DNA of 56,287 nt from Clostridiales bacterium (GCA_015071005.1 SVIG01000008.1:1-56287); one strand, 5' to 3'; positions 1 to 9,582 are shown, counted from the stretch's first letter. The notes: a model not told the origin generated them from the letters alone. Numbers and translations: made by a program.

Positions 1-214
1 GACCTTCACCGGGAATGTAGACCGTACCTTCCTGCTTGTTCGTAAGACGTACACGTGCGATCTTACGCATAGCGGAGTTAGGCTTCTTAGGAGAAGTCGT
101 GGTTACGGACAAACATACGCCGCGCTTTTGAGGGCAGTTGTCAAGAATAGGACTCTTAGACTTGTACGTAATACGTTCTCTACCCTTTTTGATGAGCTGG
201 TTGATTGTAGGCAT
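1..214 (-). CDS. rpsL: 30S ribosomal protein S12 (partial, N-terminal part)
   Basis: The reverse complement encodes [15 protein letters not shown] followed by the S12 hallmarks [16 protein letters not shown] and the highly conserved [15 protein letters not shown] segment. S12 sits in the decoding centre of the small ribosomal subunit and is the site of streptomycin-resistance substitutions. The ATG lies at 212-214 and is preceded by a strong AAGGAGGTC ribosome binding site at 221-229. The gene runs off the left edge after about 71 codons. In Firmicutes it is normally followed by rpsG, fusA and tuf, which would lie outside the window. Confidence 0.97.
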   Translation of the reverse strand, partial: MPTINQLIKKGRERITYKSKSPILDNCPQKRGVCLSVTTTSPKKPNSAMRKIARVRLTNKQEGTVYIPGEG

Positions 215-253
215 ATTTTTGACCTCCTTGTAAAAATTTAGAATATATCCCTC

Positions 254-276
254 GAAATTGCCCTTATCGCAATTTC
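254..276 (-). repeat. Inverted repeat in the rpsL leader
   Basis: GAAATTGC and GCAATTTC form a perfect 8-bp stem with a 7-nt loop inside the roughly 150-nt untranslated leader of rpsL, about 40 nt before the start codon. No poly-U tract follows, so it does not look like a terminator. A regulatory role in S12 operon expression is possible but only inferred. The rest of the 215-365 leader holds another short GGGC/GCCC hairpin near 334-348 and no gene. Confidence 0.45.
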
Positions 277-365
277 AAAGAAAGCAATTTTATGCGGCTT
301 TTTCGGCACTTTTCCCTTCCGTTTTTTATAAAAGGGCATAATAAGCCCAAAGAGCCAACGTTAAC

Positions 366-394
366 ATTTTAGCATTTTTGGCAAGCCTTGTCAA
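366..394 (-). promoter_or_regulatory. Sigma-A promoter for rpsL
   Basis: Read on the minus strand, TTGACA (389-394) is followed after exactly 17 nt by TAAAAT (366-371). This is a near-consensus housekeeping promoter, as expected for a ribosomal protein operon. It lies just beyond the valS terminator. Confidence 0.8.
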
Positions 395-439
395 ACGTTT
401 GAACGCACTTTTTTTCAATCTTTTTCATAAAACAATGCA

Positions 440-473
440 AAAACCCACGACAACCGCAGTTTTCGTGGGTTTT
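440..473 (-). terminator. Rho-independent terminator of valS
   Basis: AAAACCCACGA (440-450) pairs with TCGTGGGTTTT (463-473), and a U-rich run follows on the minus strand. It lies immediately downstream of the valS stop codon and upstream of the rpsL promoter. Confidence 0.8.
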
Positions 474-483
474 ATTCGGTTTT

Positions 484-3105
484 TTACAAGCTTTCAAGCT
501 GTGCTACGCACTTCGCCTTCATATCTTGATACTTCGCAAGCTTTTCGCGTTCCGCGTCCACAAGCTTTGCAGGCGCTTTGGAAACGAAGCTTTCATTTCC
601 CAACTTCCCTTCCGCTCTTGCAATTTCACTTTCGATACGTTCAATTTCCGCCGATAAACGCGCTTTTTCCTTTTCGATATCTACAAGCTCGCCAAGCGGC
701 ACGTAGATTTGTGCAATTTCCGTCACGGAAGACACCGTCTTACCGTCGATAACCGCCGCGCTTTCCACAAAGTTCAACGCGCTTGCGCCCGAAAGCTTCA
801 TAATGCAATCCTTGTTCGTTTGGATAAGACGCTTGCTTTCGGTGACAATATTTAATTCCACTTTCTTAGAAGGAGGACATTCCGCGTCTTTCTTCATCGC
901 ACGGACCGCCTTAATAATTTCCATTATCCCTTCAAACGCTTTCGCTTCCTTCTTATACGCCATCTTCGCATTATATCTAGGGAAGTCCGACGTCATAATG
1001 CTGCCCTTCGTATTCGGCAAGTTTGCATAAATTTCTTCCGTAACAAACGGAATAAAGGGATGCAACAATTTGAGCGCGTTTTCCAACACGAAGCAAAGCA
1101 CCGCCAACACGTCCGCTTTTCTCCCCTCGTCCTCGCCGTAAAGCGCGGGCTTGGAAAGCTCGATATACCAATCGCAGAAATTATCCCATACGAAGTCCAT
1201 AACGAGGTCGCTCGCTACGCCAAGTTCGTACTTATTCAAGTTTGCCGTCGTTTCACGGATACAGTTTTGAAGTTTTGAAATAATCCACTTATCCGCAGGC
1301 GCAAGCTTCACGTCTTCGATTGCAGGGATTTTCTTCCCTTCTACGTTCATCAAAACAAAACGCGCTGCGTTCCACAATTTATTGATGAAATTACGGCAAG
1401 CCTCTACCTTTGTATCCGAATAACGAGTGTCGTTCCCAGGCGCTACGCCCGTGAGCAAGGAAAGGCGCAACGAGTCTGCGCCGTATTTTTCAATAACGAC
1501 CAACGGATCGATGCCGTTCCCGAGCGACTTACTCATTTTTCTGCCCTGTTCGTCACGTACGATACCGTGAATCAAAACGTCGTGGAAAGGCGCTTTACCC
1601 GTATGTTCAAGCCCCGAGAAAATCATTCTCGATACCCAGAAGAAAATGATATCGTAGCCCGTGACGAGTACGTCCGTGGGATAGAAATACTTATAATCTT
1701 CCGTTTCATCGGGATAGCCGAGCGTCGAGAAGGGCCAAAGCGCGGACGAGAACCACGTATCGAGCACGTCTTCGTCTTGGCGAATGTGCGCGCTGCCGCA
1801 TACAGGACAAACTGTCGGATCTTCCTTTTCGCAAATGACCTCGCCGCAGTCTTTACAATACCAAACGGGAATACGGTGTCCCCACCAAAGCTGACGGGAA
1901 ATACACCAATCGCGAACGTTTTCCATCCAATTATAGTAAATCTTCGAGAAACGTTCGGGAACGAATTTCACTTTATTTTTCATAACCGCTTGAATCGCAG
2001 GCTTTGCGAGCGGTTCCATCTTTACAAACCATTGCTTAGAAACGATAGGCTCTACCGTCGAATGACAACGATAGCAATGCCCTACGTTATGGGTGTGCGC
2101 TTCAACCTTAACAAGATTGCCAAGCGCTTCCAAATCCGCTACGATTTGTTTTCTCGCAACGTATCTATCCAAGCCCTCGTATTTGCCTGCAAGCGCGTTC
2201 ATCGTACCGTCGTCGTTCATAACGCGGATGATGGGCAAATCGTGACGTTTGCCGACCTCGAAGTCGTTAGGATCGTGCGCAGGCGTGATTTTCACGCAAC
2301 CCGTACCGAAAGCAGGGTCGACGTATTCGTCCGCAACTACGGGAATTTCTCTATCCACCAACGGCAATTTCAACGTCTTGCCGACAAGCGCCTTGTATCT
2401 TTCGTCGTCGGGATGTACTGCAACCGCCGTATCGCCGAGCATCGTTTCAGGACGAGTCGTTGCGACAATAACGTCCGCACTACCGTCCGAAGCAGGATAA
2501 CGAAGATGCCAGAAATGTCCGCCTTCTTCCGCATATTCTACTTCCGCGTCCGAAAGCGCCGTCTTACAGCAAGGACACCAGTTGATAATTCTATCCCCTT
2601 GGTAAATAAGCCCTTTCTTATAAAGGTTTACGAATACTTCGCGAACGGCGCGAGAACATTTTTCATCCATAGTGAAGGCTTGTCTAGACCAGTCGCAAGA
2701 CGTACCCATTTTACGCTGCTGTTGCATAATACGGTTTCCGTACTGTTCCTTCCAATCCCAAGCGCGCACCAAGAAGCCGTCACGACCGATATCCGCTTTC
2801 GTGACCCCTTCCGCTTTCATTTTTTCTACGATTTTCACTTCCGTTGCAATCGAAGCGTGGTCACAGCCGGGAAGCCATAACGCCGCATAGCCTTGCATGC
2901 GCTTAAAACGGATCAGCGTATCTTGCATCGTTGCGTCCATCGCGTGCCCCATGTGCAACTGCCCCGTGATGTTGGGCGGCGGCATCATAATCGTAAACGG
3001 CACTTTATTTTCATCGATTTCCGCGCGGAAATAACCCGACTGTTCCCAGTCGGCATAAATTCTGTCTTCAAAGTCCTTTGGATTGTACGTCTTTTGCATA
3101 TCCAT
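484..3105 (-). CDS. valS: Valyl-tRNA synthetase
   Basis: This class Ia aminoacyl-tRNA synthetase charges tRNA-Val and hydrolyses misacylated Thr-tRNA-Val in its CP1 editing domain. The HIGH motif appears as HMGH at residues 51-54 and KMSKS is intact at 523-527. The segment [11 protein letters not shown] near 215-225 is the conserved editing-domain signature. Cys pairs near 177-180 and at 417/420/433/436 look like the zinc-binding knuckles of ValRS. The last 60 or so residues form the typical charged coiled-coil arm. At 873 residues the length is normal. Translation may begin at the ATG at 3105 or the in-frame ATG at 3099; neither has a strong SD sequence. The leader is only about 75 nt, and no T-box specifier or antiterminator is visible. 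Confidence 0.98.
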   Translation of the reverse strand: MDMQKTYNPKDFEDRIYADWEQSGYFRAEIDENKVPFTIMMPPPNITGQLHMGHAMDATMQDTLIRFKRMQGYAALWLPGCDHASIATEVKIVEKMKAEGVTKADIGRDGFLVRAWDWKEQYGNRIMQQQRKMGTSCDWSRQAFTMDEKCSRAVREVFVNLYKKGLIYQGDRIINWCPCCKTALSDAEVEYAEEGGHFWHLRYPASDGSADVIVATTRPETMLGDTAVAVHPDDERYKALVGKTLKLPLVDREIPVVADEYVDPAFGTGCVKITPAHDPNDFEVGKRHDLPIIRVMNDDGTMNALAGKYEGLDRYVARKQIVADLEALGNLVKVEAHTHNVGHCYRCHSTVEPIVSKQWFVKMEPLAKPAIQAVMKNKVKFVPERFSKIYYNWMENVRDWCISRQLWWGHRIPVWYCKDCGEVICEKEDPTVCPVCGSAHIRQDEDVLDTWFSSALWPFSTLGYPDETEDYKYFYPTDVLVTGYDIIFFWVSRMIFSGLEHTGKAPFHDVLIHGIVRDEQGRKMSKSLGNGIDPLVVIEKYGADSLRLSLLTGVAPGNDTRYSDTKVEACRNFINKLWNAARFVLMNVEGKKIPAIEDVKLAPADKWIISKLQNCIRETTANLNKYELGVASDLVMDFVWDNFCDWYIELSKPALYGEDEGRKADVLAVLCFVLENALKLLHPFIPFVTEEIYANLPNTKGSIMTSDFPRYNAKMAYKKEAKAFEGIMEIIKAVRAMKKDAECPPSKKVELNIVTESKRLIQTNKDCIMKLSGASALNFVESAAVIDGKTVSSVTEIAQIYVPLGELVDIEKEKARLSAEIERIESEIARAEGKLGNESFVSKAPAKLVDAEREKLAKYQDMKAKCVAQLESL

Positions 3106-3187
3106 ATATGAAAAACCCCACTTTGGTCTTCTTTATTCTTCTAAACGTACGCCGAAAAAGGGCGTAATTCGCTATCATAGCCTATCT

Positions 3188-3216
3188 ATTATAAAACGAA
3201 AAAATAGAATTGTCAA
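3188..3216 (-). promoter_or_regulatory. Perfect sigma-A promoter for valS
   Basis: On the minus strand TTGACA (3211-3216), a 17-nt spacer and TATAAT (3188-3193) match the consensus at every position. Its -35 box overlaps base for base the -35 box of the divergent promoter for the ABC importer, so the two promoters cannot both be occupied by polymerase at once. Confidence 0.85.
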
Positions 3217-3239
3217 TCATAAATGCCCATTCATATAAT
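3210..3239 (+). promoter_or_regulatory. Divergent sigma-A promoter for the NMT1-type ABC importer
   Basis: TTGTCA (3210-3215) is separated by 18 nt from TATAAT (3234-3239). The start codon of the downstream binding-protein gene is 40 nt further on. The -35 box is shared back to back with the valS promoter. Confidence 0.7.
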
Positions 3240-3278
3240 ATATTATTCCAAAAAAAATTTATTCGGAGATTTTTCATC

Positions 3279-4298
3279 ATGAACAAGACAATGAAAATGC
3301 TTTGCACGGCGCTTGCCGCTTGCATTATTACACCCTTCCTTCCTGCCTGTAAGAAAGATTCTACTGACGACGGCATGAAAAAAATCAAAATCAACGAAGT
3401 CACCCACTCCGTCTTTTACGCGCCCTTATATCTCGCCGATTCCCTTGGATATTTCGAAGCAGAAAATATCGAAATTTCCTTAACCAACGGCGGCGGCGCA
3501 GACAACGTAATGGCTTCCATCCTCTCCGGTAATACCCATATCGGTTTTTGCGGCCCCGAAGCTGCGCTTTACGTACTTAACGGCGGATCGAACGACGTCC
3601 CCACCGTCTTTGGTCAGCTCACAAAACGGGACGGCTCGTTTTTGGTTTCGAGAATCCCCGAACCCAATTTCAAGTGGGAAGACTTGCGCGGAAAGGAAAT
3701 CCTCGCAGGCAGAAAAGGCGGCGTACCTGCCATGACCTTTGAATATATCCTCACACAACACGGTTTGCAAGACGGCAAAGATTTGGACTTGAACTACGAC
3801 GTATCCTTCAACCTTATGACTAGCGCGTTTGAAGCGGGTACGGCGGACTATTGCACGATGTTCGATCCCGTTGCCTACGAATACGAAGCGGCGGGAAAAG
3901 GTTACGTCGTCGCGTCCGTTGGCGAGGCGTCGGGCGAAGTCCCTTACACCTGTTTTATGGCGAAAGAATCGTGGATCAATAAGAATGAAAAATGGGTAGA
4001 AGGTTTTCTTCGCGCCGTCACGAAAGCGGTGAAATACGTCAACGAAACTCCGTCCGCACAAGTCGCGCCCTATCTCACCGACTATTTTGAAGGCATCTCC
4101 GAGACCGCGCTCGCCGCGTCCGTGGAACGCTATAAATCCATCGACGCTTGGAGAACGGAACTTTCCATGACGGAAGACAGCTTTAACCGCTTGCAAGACA
4201 TCATCGAAAACGCAGGCGAGCTTGAACGCAGAGCGACTATCGACGAACTTGTCGATAACTCTTACGCTGAAAAGGTTTATAGGGAAATTTACAAGTAA
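3279..4298 (+). CDS. ABC transporter substrate-binding lipoprotein (NMT1/SsuA/ThiY-like)
   Basis: This protein probably captures a small substrate at the cell surface for the ATPase and permease encoded next to it. The N-terminus (MNKTMKMLCTALAAC...) is a signal peptide ending in the lipobox LPAC, with the lipidated Cys at residue 24. The mature part has the NMT1/SsuA-type periplasmic-binding fold pattern: the HSVFYAPLYLADSLGYF segment, then an aromatic, Gly-rich GGGADNV loop and SGNTHIGF. The family imports nitrate, aliphatic sulfonates, taurine, thiamine precursors or riboflavin; the substrate cannot be read from sequence. An upstream in-frame ATG at 3210 exists, but the start at 3279 is preferred because it gives a clean signal peptide and has CGGAG about 10 nt upstream. 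At 339 residues the length is typical. Confidence 0.9.
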   Translation: MNKTMKMLCTALAACIITPFLPACKKDSTDDGMKKIKINEVTHSVFYAPLYLADSLGYFEAENIEISLTNGGGADNVMASILSGNTHIGFCGPEAALYVLNGGSNDVPTVFGQLTKRDGSFLVSRIPEPNFKWEDLRGKEILAGRKGGVPAMTFEYILTQHGLQDGKDLDLNYDVSFNLMTSAFEAGTADYCTMFDPVAYEYEAAGKGYVVASVGEASGEVPYTCFMAKESWINKNEKWVEGFLRAVTKAVKYVNETPSAQVAPYLTDYFEGISETALAASVERYKSIDAWRTELSMTEDSFNRLQDIIENAGELERRATIDELVDNSYAEKVYREIYK

Positions 4299-4321
4299 TA
4301 CGAAATTAAGGAACTACGCAA

Positions 4322-5056
4322 ATGAAAGAAGTTTTACGATTTGAAAACGTTTCGATGCACTACCATAGCAAACAAGGAGAAACGGTCGCGTTAAAGGAGG
4401 TCAACTTTTCCGTTTCGGACGGCGAGTTCGTCGCGATAATCGGTCCTTCGGGGTGCGGCAAAACCACCCTTTTATCCTTGGCGGCAGGATTACTTTCTCC
4501 GACGAAAGGCAAAGTCGTGACCGATAACGTATCGTTTGGCTACATGCTGCAAAAAGACGAGCTTTTCCCTTGGCGGACAATCGAAAAGAATATCTTTTTG
4601 CCGTTAGAAATCAAACGAAGCAACACCCCCGAGCACCGTGAACGGGCGATTGCACTTGCCGAAAAATACGGCTTGAAGCAATTTTTGAAAAACTATCCGT
4701 CTTCCCTTTCGGGGGGGATGCGACAACGCGCCGCGCTCATTCGTACACTTTCCGTCGATCCCGACGTTTTGTTACTTGACGAGCCCTTCTCCGCGCTTGA
4801 CTATCAAACCCGTCTATCCGTTTGTGACGACGTCTATAAAATTATACGAAGCGAAAAAAAGACGGCGCTTTTGATTACGCACGATATCAGCGAAGCCATT
4901 TCCTTGGCAGATAAGATTTTCGTGCTTTCCAAACGCCCCGCTTCCATCATCGCTTCCCACGAGATACACTTCCCCGAAACAGAGCCTTTGAAACGGCGCG
5001 AAAACAAAGAGTTTTCCCGTTGGTTTGAAGTGCTTTGGAAGGAGTTAAACGCATGA
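4322..5056 (+). CDS. ABC transporter ATP-binding protein (SsuB/TauB/NrtD type)
   Basis: This is the cytoplasmic ATPase that powers the importer. It has Walker A GPSGCGKTT near residues 40-48, the Q-loop in GYMLQKDELFPW, the signature LSGGMRQR, and Walker B VLLLDEPFSALD followed by the H-loop THD. At 244 residues it is a normal single nucleotide-binding subunit. FPW after the Q-loop Gln region is typical of the nitrate/sulfonate/taurine subfamily. AAGGA lies about 10 nt before the ATG. Its stop codon overlaps the permease start as ATGA, indicating translational coupling. Confidence 0.95.
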   Translation: MKEVLRFENVSMHYHSKQGETVALKEVNFSVSDGEFVAIIGPSGCGKTTLLSLAAGLLSPTKGKVVTDNVSFGYMLQKDELFPWRTIEKNIFLPLEIKRSNTPEHRERAIALAEKYGLKQFLKNYPSSLSGGMRQRAALIRTLSVDPDVLLLDEPFSALDYQTRLSVCDDVYKIIRSEKKTALLITHDISEAISLADKIFVLSKRPASIIASHEIHFPETEPLKRRENKEFSRWFEVLWKELNA

Positions 5057-5859
5057 AAAATCCATCGATACACTCAAAAGAACACCTTGCCTATCTTCGC
5101 GGCGTCAAAAGAAAAAACTGGCTCATCGGGATTGCAAGGTTTGCCATACTGTTTTTACTATTGATGATTTGGGATCTCTCCGCAAAGCACGAATGGATCA
5201 ACCCCTTTATTACGAGTTCCCCTTCGCGCATTGTTGAAACGATCAAAGACCTTTATAAAAGCGGCACCCTTTTCCACCACGTCAACACGACGCTCAAAGA
5301 AACGCTACGCGGTTTTTTCATAGCCGTCGTTTTAGGCTACGCCGTAGCGTTGGCTCTATGGTGGAGCGAAGCGGCAAGACGAATTTCCGAGCCCTATCTC
5401 GTCGTCTTGAACGCCCTGCCTAAAATCGCGCTTGGCCCGTTGATTATCATTTGGTTCGGCACGGGACAAAAAGCTATCGTTTTCATGACCGTTCTCATCG
5501 GACTCATCGTCGCGATTTTGAATATGCTCAACGGATTTATGGCAACGGATGAAAATAAAATCCTGCTGCTTAAATCCATGGGCGCAAACAAACTGCAAAT
5601 TTTAACGAAGCTCGTCGTGCCCTCCTCTTTACCCAATTTTATTTCCATGCTGAAAATCAACGTCGGTATGGCTTGGATCGGCTCGATTATGGGTGAATAC
5701 ATCGTTTCCAAAGCAGGGATTGGCTACTTGATCGTGTACGGCGGTCAGGTTTTCAAGCTCGACTTAGTCATGAGCGCGGTCGTAATTCTCTGTATACTCG
5801 CCGCCGCCATGTACGCCGTTGTCGCGCTTTTGGAAAAACTGGTTATCAAGAACAAATAA
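5053..5859 (+). CDS. ABC transporter permease (SsuC/TauC type)
   Basis: This is the membrane-spanning subunit of the same importer. About six hydrophobic segments are visible, starting with WLIGIARFAILFLLLMIWDL. The EAA-like coupling loop falls in the segment KSMGANKLQILTKLVVPSSLP, which contacts the ATPase. The ATG at 5053 overlaps the ATPase stop codon (ATGA) and has GGAG nearby, so it is preferred over the longer reading from 5035. The predicted length is 268 residues. The gene ends just before a bidirectional terminator shared with the convergent malG. Confidence 0.93.
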   Translation: MKNPSIHSKEHLAYLRGVKRKNWLIGIARFAILFLLLMIWDLSAKHEWINPFITSSPSRIVETIKDLYKSGTLFHHVNTTLKETLRGFFIAVVLGYAVALALWWSEAARRISEPYLVVLNALPKIALGPLIIIWFGTGQKAIVFMTVLIGLIVAILNMLNGFMATDENKILLLKSMGANKLQILTKLVVPSSLPNFISMLKINVGMAWIGSIMGEYIVSKAGIGYLIVYGGQVFKLDLVMSAVVILCILAAAMYAVVALLEKLVIKNK

Positions 5860-5860
5860 A

Positions 5861-5896
5861 GAAAAAATCTCGCTCTGAAAAGAACGAGATTTTTTC
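5861..5896. terminator. Bidirectional terminator between the convergent importer and malG
   Basis: AAAAAATCTCG (5862-5872) and CGAGATTTTTT (5885-5895) form an 11-bp stem flanked by A and T runs on both sides. It can therefore terminate transcription arriving from either direction. Confidence 0.85.
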
Positions 5897-5898
5897 TT

Positions 5899-6759
5899 TT
5901 AACCTTTAACCGAGCCGCTCGTCACCCCTTCCACGTAATAACGCTGCATACTCATAAACAACGTGACGATGATTGCCCCGACCACAAACGCACCCGCGCA
6001 AAACACGGTGAAATTTTCATTAAAACTACCCCTTTCGGCGTTTATCATTTTGTATAGCCCAAGCGATACGGTATATTTCGCCCGATCGCTAATAATTGTA
6101 TTGACGAAAATGAAATCGCACCAAGGCGCAATAAAAGAGGTCAAAACGGTGTATACGATAATCGGCTTGGCAAGCGGCAAAATAATCCTCCAAAAGACAA
6201 TCGGCTGACTCGCCCCATCCAAAATCGCCGCCTCCTCCATCGCCTTGGGTACGGTATCGAAAAAGCCCTTGCAAATATAGTAGGAAAGCCCCGCGCTACC
6301 CGAGTACACCAAGATCAACGCTAAAAGCGAGTTTGTCAAATTCATAGCTTTGAGAATGAAATATACGGCAATCATACTCATAAACCCAGGGAACATTCCA
6401 AGCACAAGCAAAACGTTCATCAGCGGTTTGCGCATCTTAAAGCGAAGCCGCGAAAAAGCGTAGCTTATCATCAAGATAAATAGCGTAGTCAGTAGGCAGG
6501 ACGCACCCGAAACCAACAGCGTATTCCTAAGCCACGTTGAAAACATCGTATCTTGGAAAAGCCGCGTAAAATTTCCAAGCCCTAACTTCAAATTTTCGGG
6601 GAATAGTTCGTTGATAATCCCCGTGCTCGGCGTTGTGCGAAACGCCGTATATACGAGATACCCAATAGGCGCAATCCATAAAAGTCCTAACGCCGCCAGC
6701 AAAACGTAAACGAGCACGTCCGTCGTTCTTCTTCTAAACTTTGCAGATCCTTTTATCAT
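5899..6759 (-). CDS. malG: Maltodextrin ABC transporter permease, MalG type
   Basis: This is the second permease of a carbohydrate-uptake family 1 (CUT1) importer. The N-terminal TM is followed by the periplasmic loop with FPENLKLGLGNFTRLF. The EAA motif is EEAAILDGASQPIVFWRIILPLAKP. The C-terminus ends YYVEGVTSGSVKG, matching the MalG/MdxG tail (VxGLTAGAVKG). Length is 286 residues with six predicted TMs. The start ATG overlaps the malF stop codon. No dedicated ATPase gene lies nearby, so a shared MsmK/MsmX-type ATPase elsewhere is expected. Confidence 0.93.
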   Translation of the reverse strand: MIKGSAKFRRRTTDVLVYVLLAALGLLWIAPIGYLVYTAFRTTPSTGIINELFPENLKLGLGNFTRLFQDTMFSTWLRNTLLVSGASCLLTTLFILMISYAFSRLRFKMRKPLMNVLLVLGMFPGFMSMIAVYFILKAMNLTNSLLALILVYSGSAGLSYYICKGFFDTVPKAMEEAAILDGASQPIVFWRIILPLAKPIIVYTVLTSFIAPWCDFIFVNTIISDRAKYTVSLGLYKMINAERGSFNENFTVFCAGAFVVGAIIVTLFMSMQRYYVEGVTSGSVKG

Positions 6760-8162
6760 TGAAACGCTCCTTCGTTTTTTGCCGCGGACGTCTTATTAAA
6801 CGTGATTAGCGAGAGTACCGCGCTGATTACGAAAATTACAATACCAATCACCGAAGCAATATTATATTTCGGCGTTTGGTCGGTGGTTAAACGGTACAGC
6901 CAAGTCACGAGCAAATCGGTAGACTGCGCCATCGTGCCGCCGCCGTAATACACGTTATCCACGGGTCCACCGCCCGTCAACAGCCATATTACGTTGAAAT
7001 TATTGATATTATTGACAAACTGCGTAATGAGATACGGGGCAGTGATTTGCATCATATAAGGCAACGTAATATGAAAGAAAATTTTCGTGGGATTCGCCCC
7101 GTCGATTCGCGCCGCCTCGTAATAATCAGACGGGATATTCATCAAAATCCCCGACGTCATCAGCATTGTGTACGGTACGCCGATCCATATATTGACGAGA
7201 ATAATCATCACTCTTGGCAACAACGAAAAATGCCGTTGGTCAGTCAACCATAGAATCCTCGTGCCCAAAATCTTATTGAGTATACCGTCGCCGTCCAATA
7301 TTTTTTGCATCAGCAACAGCGTGACGAATTGCGGTATCGCAATCGCCAAAACGAACAAGGTACGCCAAAGCGCCTTAATTCTAATTCCCTTTCTTTGAAT
7401 AAGCATTGCGATGGCAAGTCCCAAAAAGTAGTTGGTAAAGGTGGCGAAAAACGCCCAAACGAACGTCCAAAGCAACACGCGCAAAAACACGATCGCAAAG
7501 CTCGTCGTTCCCCCTGCAATCGAAAACATATTCTTAAAGTTTGCAAACCCCACCCAATCGAAGAGTTTCCCCGGCGGCGTATGCGCGTAATCGTAATTCG
7601 TGAACGCAATCAAGATCATAAAGATCAACGGCAACACCGTAAATACGAGCAACCCTGCAAGCGGTAAAATCAAAAGAGGCAAATAAAACCGATCGTTTAA
7701 GAGGGCGTATAAGTCCATACGAAAGCCAAGCACTTCCCTGCCTTCGCGCAGTCTTTTGTCGTTTTCATAGCTTCCCTTCACGTTCATCGCCCAAACAGCT
7801 AAAAAGAAGCCAAGAACGATGATACTCATCACCCCGTAGAGCAAAATCAGGAAACTATTATCCCCTTTTACCTTTTCAAAAATTTGCAGGTTTTCATTCC
7901 AATGCTCGCCTGCAAGCTTCGAGCCTAAATCCCCTGAAAAGAGATGGATTATATATCTTCCGCCGAAGAAAATCATATACAAGAGAAATGCCACTTGCGC
8001 GAGTAAATATAGTACGCCCTTTACGATTTGTCCGCGCGCTATTTGCCCAAAACCCATTACGAGAAAGGAAAGACGGGTCATATTCGACCCGTCTTTGAGG
8101 GCAAAAAGCAATTCCTTGAATACGTTCGGCTTTTTTCTTTTCGTCATTTCAGCTTTTTCCAC
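6756..8162 (-). CDS. malF: Maltodextrin ABC transporter permease, MalF type
   Basis: This is the first permease of the CUT1 importer. The C-terminal core carries the EAA loop EAARIDGANPTKIFFHITLP and NNFNVIWLLTGGGP, which is diagnostic of MalF/MdxF. Two extra TM segments precede the core (residues about 30-130), as in Firmicute MalF proteins. At 468 residues it is within the long-form MalF range. Translation probably begins at the GTG at 8162, because GGGAG sits 6 nt upstream; the first ATG (8147) is too far from that SD sequence. The gene follows malE after a 32-nt gap and overlaps malG. Confidence 0.93.
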   Translation of the reverse strand: MEKAEMTKRKKPNVFKELLFALKDGSNMTRLSFLVMGFGQIARGQIVKGVLYLLAQVAFLLYMIFFGGRYIIHLFSGDLGSKLAGEHWNENLQIFEKVKGDNSFLILLYGVMSIIVLGFFLAVWAMNVKGSYENDKRLREGREVLGFRMDLYALLNDRFYLPLLILPLAGLLVFTVLPLIFMILIAFTNYDYAHTPPGKLFDWVGFANFKNMFSIAGGTTSFAIVFLRVLLWTFVWAFFATFTNYFLGLAIAMLIQRKGIRIKALWRTLFVLAIAIPQFVTLLLMQKILDGDGILNKILGTRILWLTDQRHFSLLPRVMIILVNIWIGVPYTMLMTSGILMNIPSDYYEAARIDGANPTKIFFHITLPYMMQITAPYLITQFVNNINNFNVIWLLTGGGPVDNVYYGGGTMAQSTDLLVTWLYRLTTDQTPKYNIASVIGIVIFVISAVLSLITFNKTSAAKNEGAFQ

Positions 8163-8194
8163 TTCTCACTCCCATCCAAGCTTACCGCAAGGAT

Positions 8195-9448
8195 TTATTT
8201 TGCATTCTTTTCAATCGCGTCCACACACGCTTTGAGCTGCGCTCTTACGTTAAACGAGCCGCTTTGCTTGCCCGTAATCATTGCCGAGCCCAAGCCTTCC
8301 ATAGGCAACCATAAGGTAGACGGTACGCCCTTTTGCGTTTTGCTGTATTGCAACTGCTGCGTAATCGCCTTGGCGCAAATATCCGCCTGCACCCGTTCGT
8401 CTTCCCGCGCTTCTATATTCGTCGGAACAACGCCGCGCACTTCAAACTGCTTCACTTGGTTTTCCTTATTCGTGAAAAACTCTATAAAATCCAACGCGTC
8501 CGTCTTGTGCTTGGAATAATTGTTCACGCCCATAATCTTATAACCGGCAAACGCCGTCAACTGTACCTGTTCTTCGTTCGCCGTACCCTTATTCAACGTG
8601 TAGGTAGGAAGCTTCGCCGCGGCAAAATTCTCACCCAAATATTTTTGGATTGCCGTTCGGTTCCAAATCCCCGAAACCGCCGCCACAATCGAACCGTCGT
8701 TAAAGCCTGCCGTGATCTTGGAATCGTTCGCGTCCGCCTTGAAACGGCTGTCCTTTACGTAGCTCCACATCGCTTCCGTAACGGCAACCCCCGTTTCATT
8801 ATCAAAATTACAGGTAATTTTCGTTTCCGCTAAATTGCCGTCGTATTCTACGTCATAGCCTAAATCTTTGCCGAAATAGAAAGACGTCGTATACCAACCG
8901 TCCCCCATGGGCATAGCAAACTGCTTATTCGAGCTGCATTTGCTCAAAATCCCGTCCAACGTTTGCACGTCCGTTTCGGTGAACACCGATTTATTGTAAT
9001 ACAAGAAAAAGGTGTTGTCGGTGTACGGCATACCGTAAGCGTAGCTCTCCCCATTCACCGTTTCATACGCCGCTTCCATCGATTCTTTCGAGTTTGCCGC
9101 GGTAATACGCTCTAAACGCTCCCCTGCAATTCTCGTCAATGCGTCGCCGTTGATGAGCTTGGAAAGCTGATCGTTGGAATACGCAAAAATATCGGCGGCA
9201 TTTTCCACGTCGTTTAATACGCGCGTTGCCATATCGTTCGTGCCTTGGATATCGATGACAAAACGATATTCCTTATCGGGATTTTTCGCCTTGAACTCCT
9301 GCACGATTGACTGCACGAACGGCTTATCGCCTTCCGATGCCCAAATGGTAATCTTGATTCCCCCTGCGTTCTTTTTACCGCAACCGCACAAACCGAAAGT
9401 CATCGTCAGCGCAAAAAGTCCGCATAAAAGTTTTTTGCTTGTTTTCAT
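8195..9448 (-). CDS. malE: Maltose/maltodextrin-binding lipoprotein
   Basis: This extracytoplasmic solute-binding protein feeds MalF/MalG. A signal peptide (MKTSKKLLCGLFALTMTFG) leads into a lipobox with Cys at residue 21 or 23. The mature part has CUT1 binding-protein features: KITIWASEGD, then NAADIFAYSNDQLSKLI and YGMPYTDNTFFLYYNKS. Length is 417 residues, the usual size. The ATG is preceded by GGGGGAAAGG. The 134-nt gap to malQ holds a terminator-like hairpin and a sequence TTGCAAACGGTA near 9499-9510 that resembles half of a LacI/MalR-family operator. Regulation by such a repressor is therefore possible but not established. Confidence 0.93.
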   Translation of the reverse strand: MKTSKKLLCGLFALTMTFGLCGCGKKNAGGIKITIWASEGDKPFVQSIVQEFKAKNPDKEYRFVIDIQGTNDMATRVLNDVENAADIFAYSNDQLSKLINGDALTRIAGERLERITAANSKESMEAAYETVNGESYAYGMPYTDNTFFLYYNKSVFTETDVQTLDGILSKCSSNKQFAMPMGDGWYTTSFYFGKDLGYDVEYDGNLAETKITCNFDNETGVAVTEAMWSYVKDSRFKADANDSKITAGFNDGSIVAAVSGIWNRTAIQKYLGENFAAAKLPTYTLNKGTANEEQVQLTAFAGYKIMGVNNYSKHKTDALDFIEFFTNKENQVKQFEVRGVVPTNIEAREDERVQADICAKAITQQLQYSKTQKGVPSTLWLPMEGLGSAMITGKQSGSFNVRAQLKACVDAIEKNAK

Positions 9449-9530
9449 ACCTTTCCCCCTTTTTCTTTTAGTTTTTCATATCCCGCCCCTTTTTATACCT
9501 TGCAAACGGTACTTTATTCTTTTTTCGCAA

Positions 9531-9566
9531 AAAAAACGGCTTCCCCGACTATCGAGAAAACCGTTT
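9531..9566 (-). terminator. Hairpin terminator after malQ
   Basis: AAAACGG and CCGTTTT arms flank a GAAGCCC-type loop region, with T-rich sequence on the minus-strand side. It lies between the malQ stop codon and malE, and may partially separate the two transcripts. Confidence 0.55.
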
Positions 9567-9582
9567 TATTTTATTCTATTGC

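Noticed and set aside
1567-2880. 437-residue plus-strand open frame opposite valS
   Set aside because: It lies wholly inside valS on the other strand, is Arg/Phe-rich as expected of an antisense shadow, and has no ribosome binding site.
3106-3181. T-box riboswitch ahead of valS
   Set aside because: The leader is only about 75 nt and lacks the T-box sequence, a specifier loop and an antiterminator.
9498-9512. CcpA cre or MalR operator upstream of malE
   Set aside because: TTGCAAACGGTA resembles a LacI-family half-site but has two or more mismatches to cre and no clear second half.
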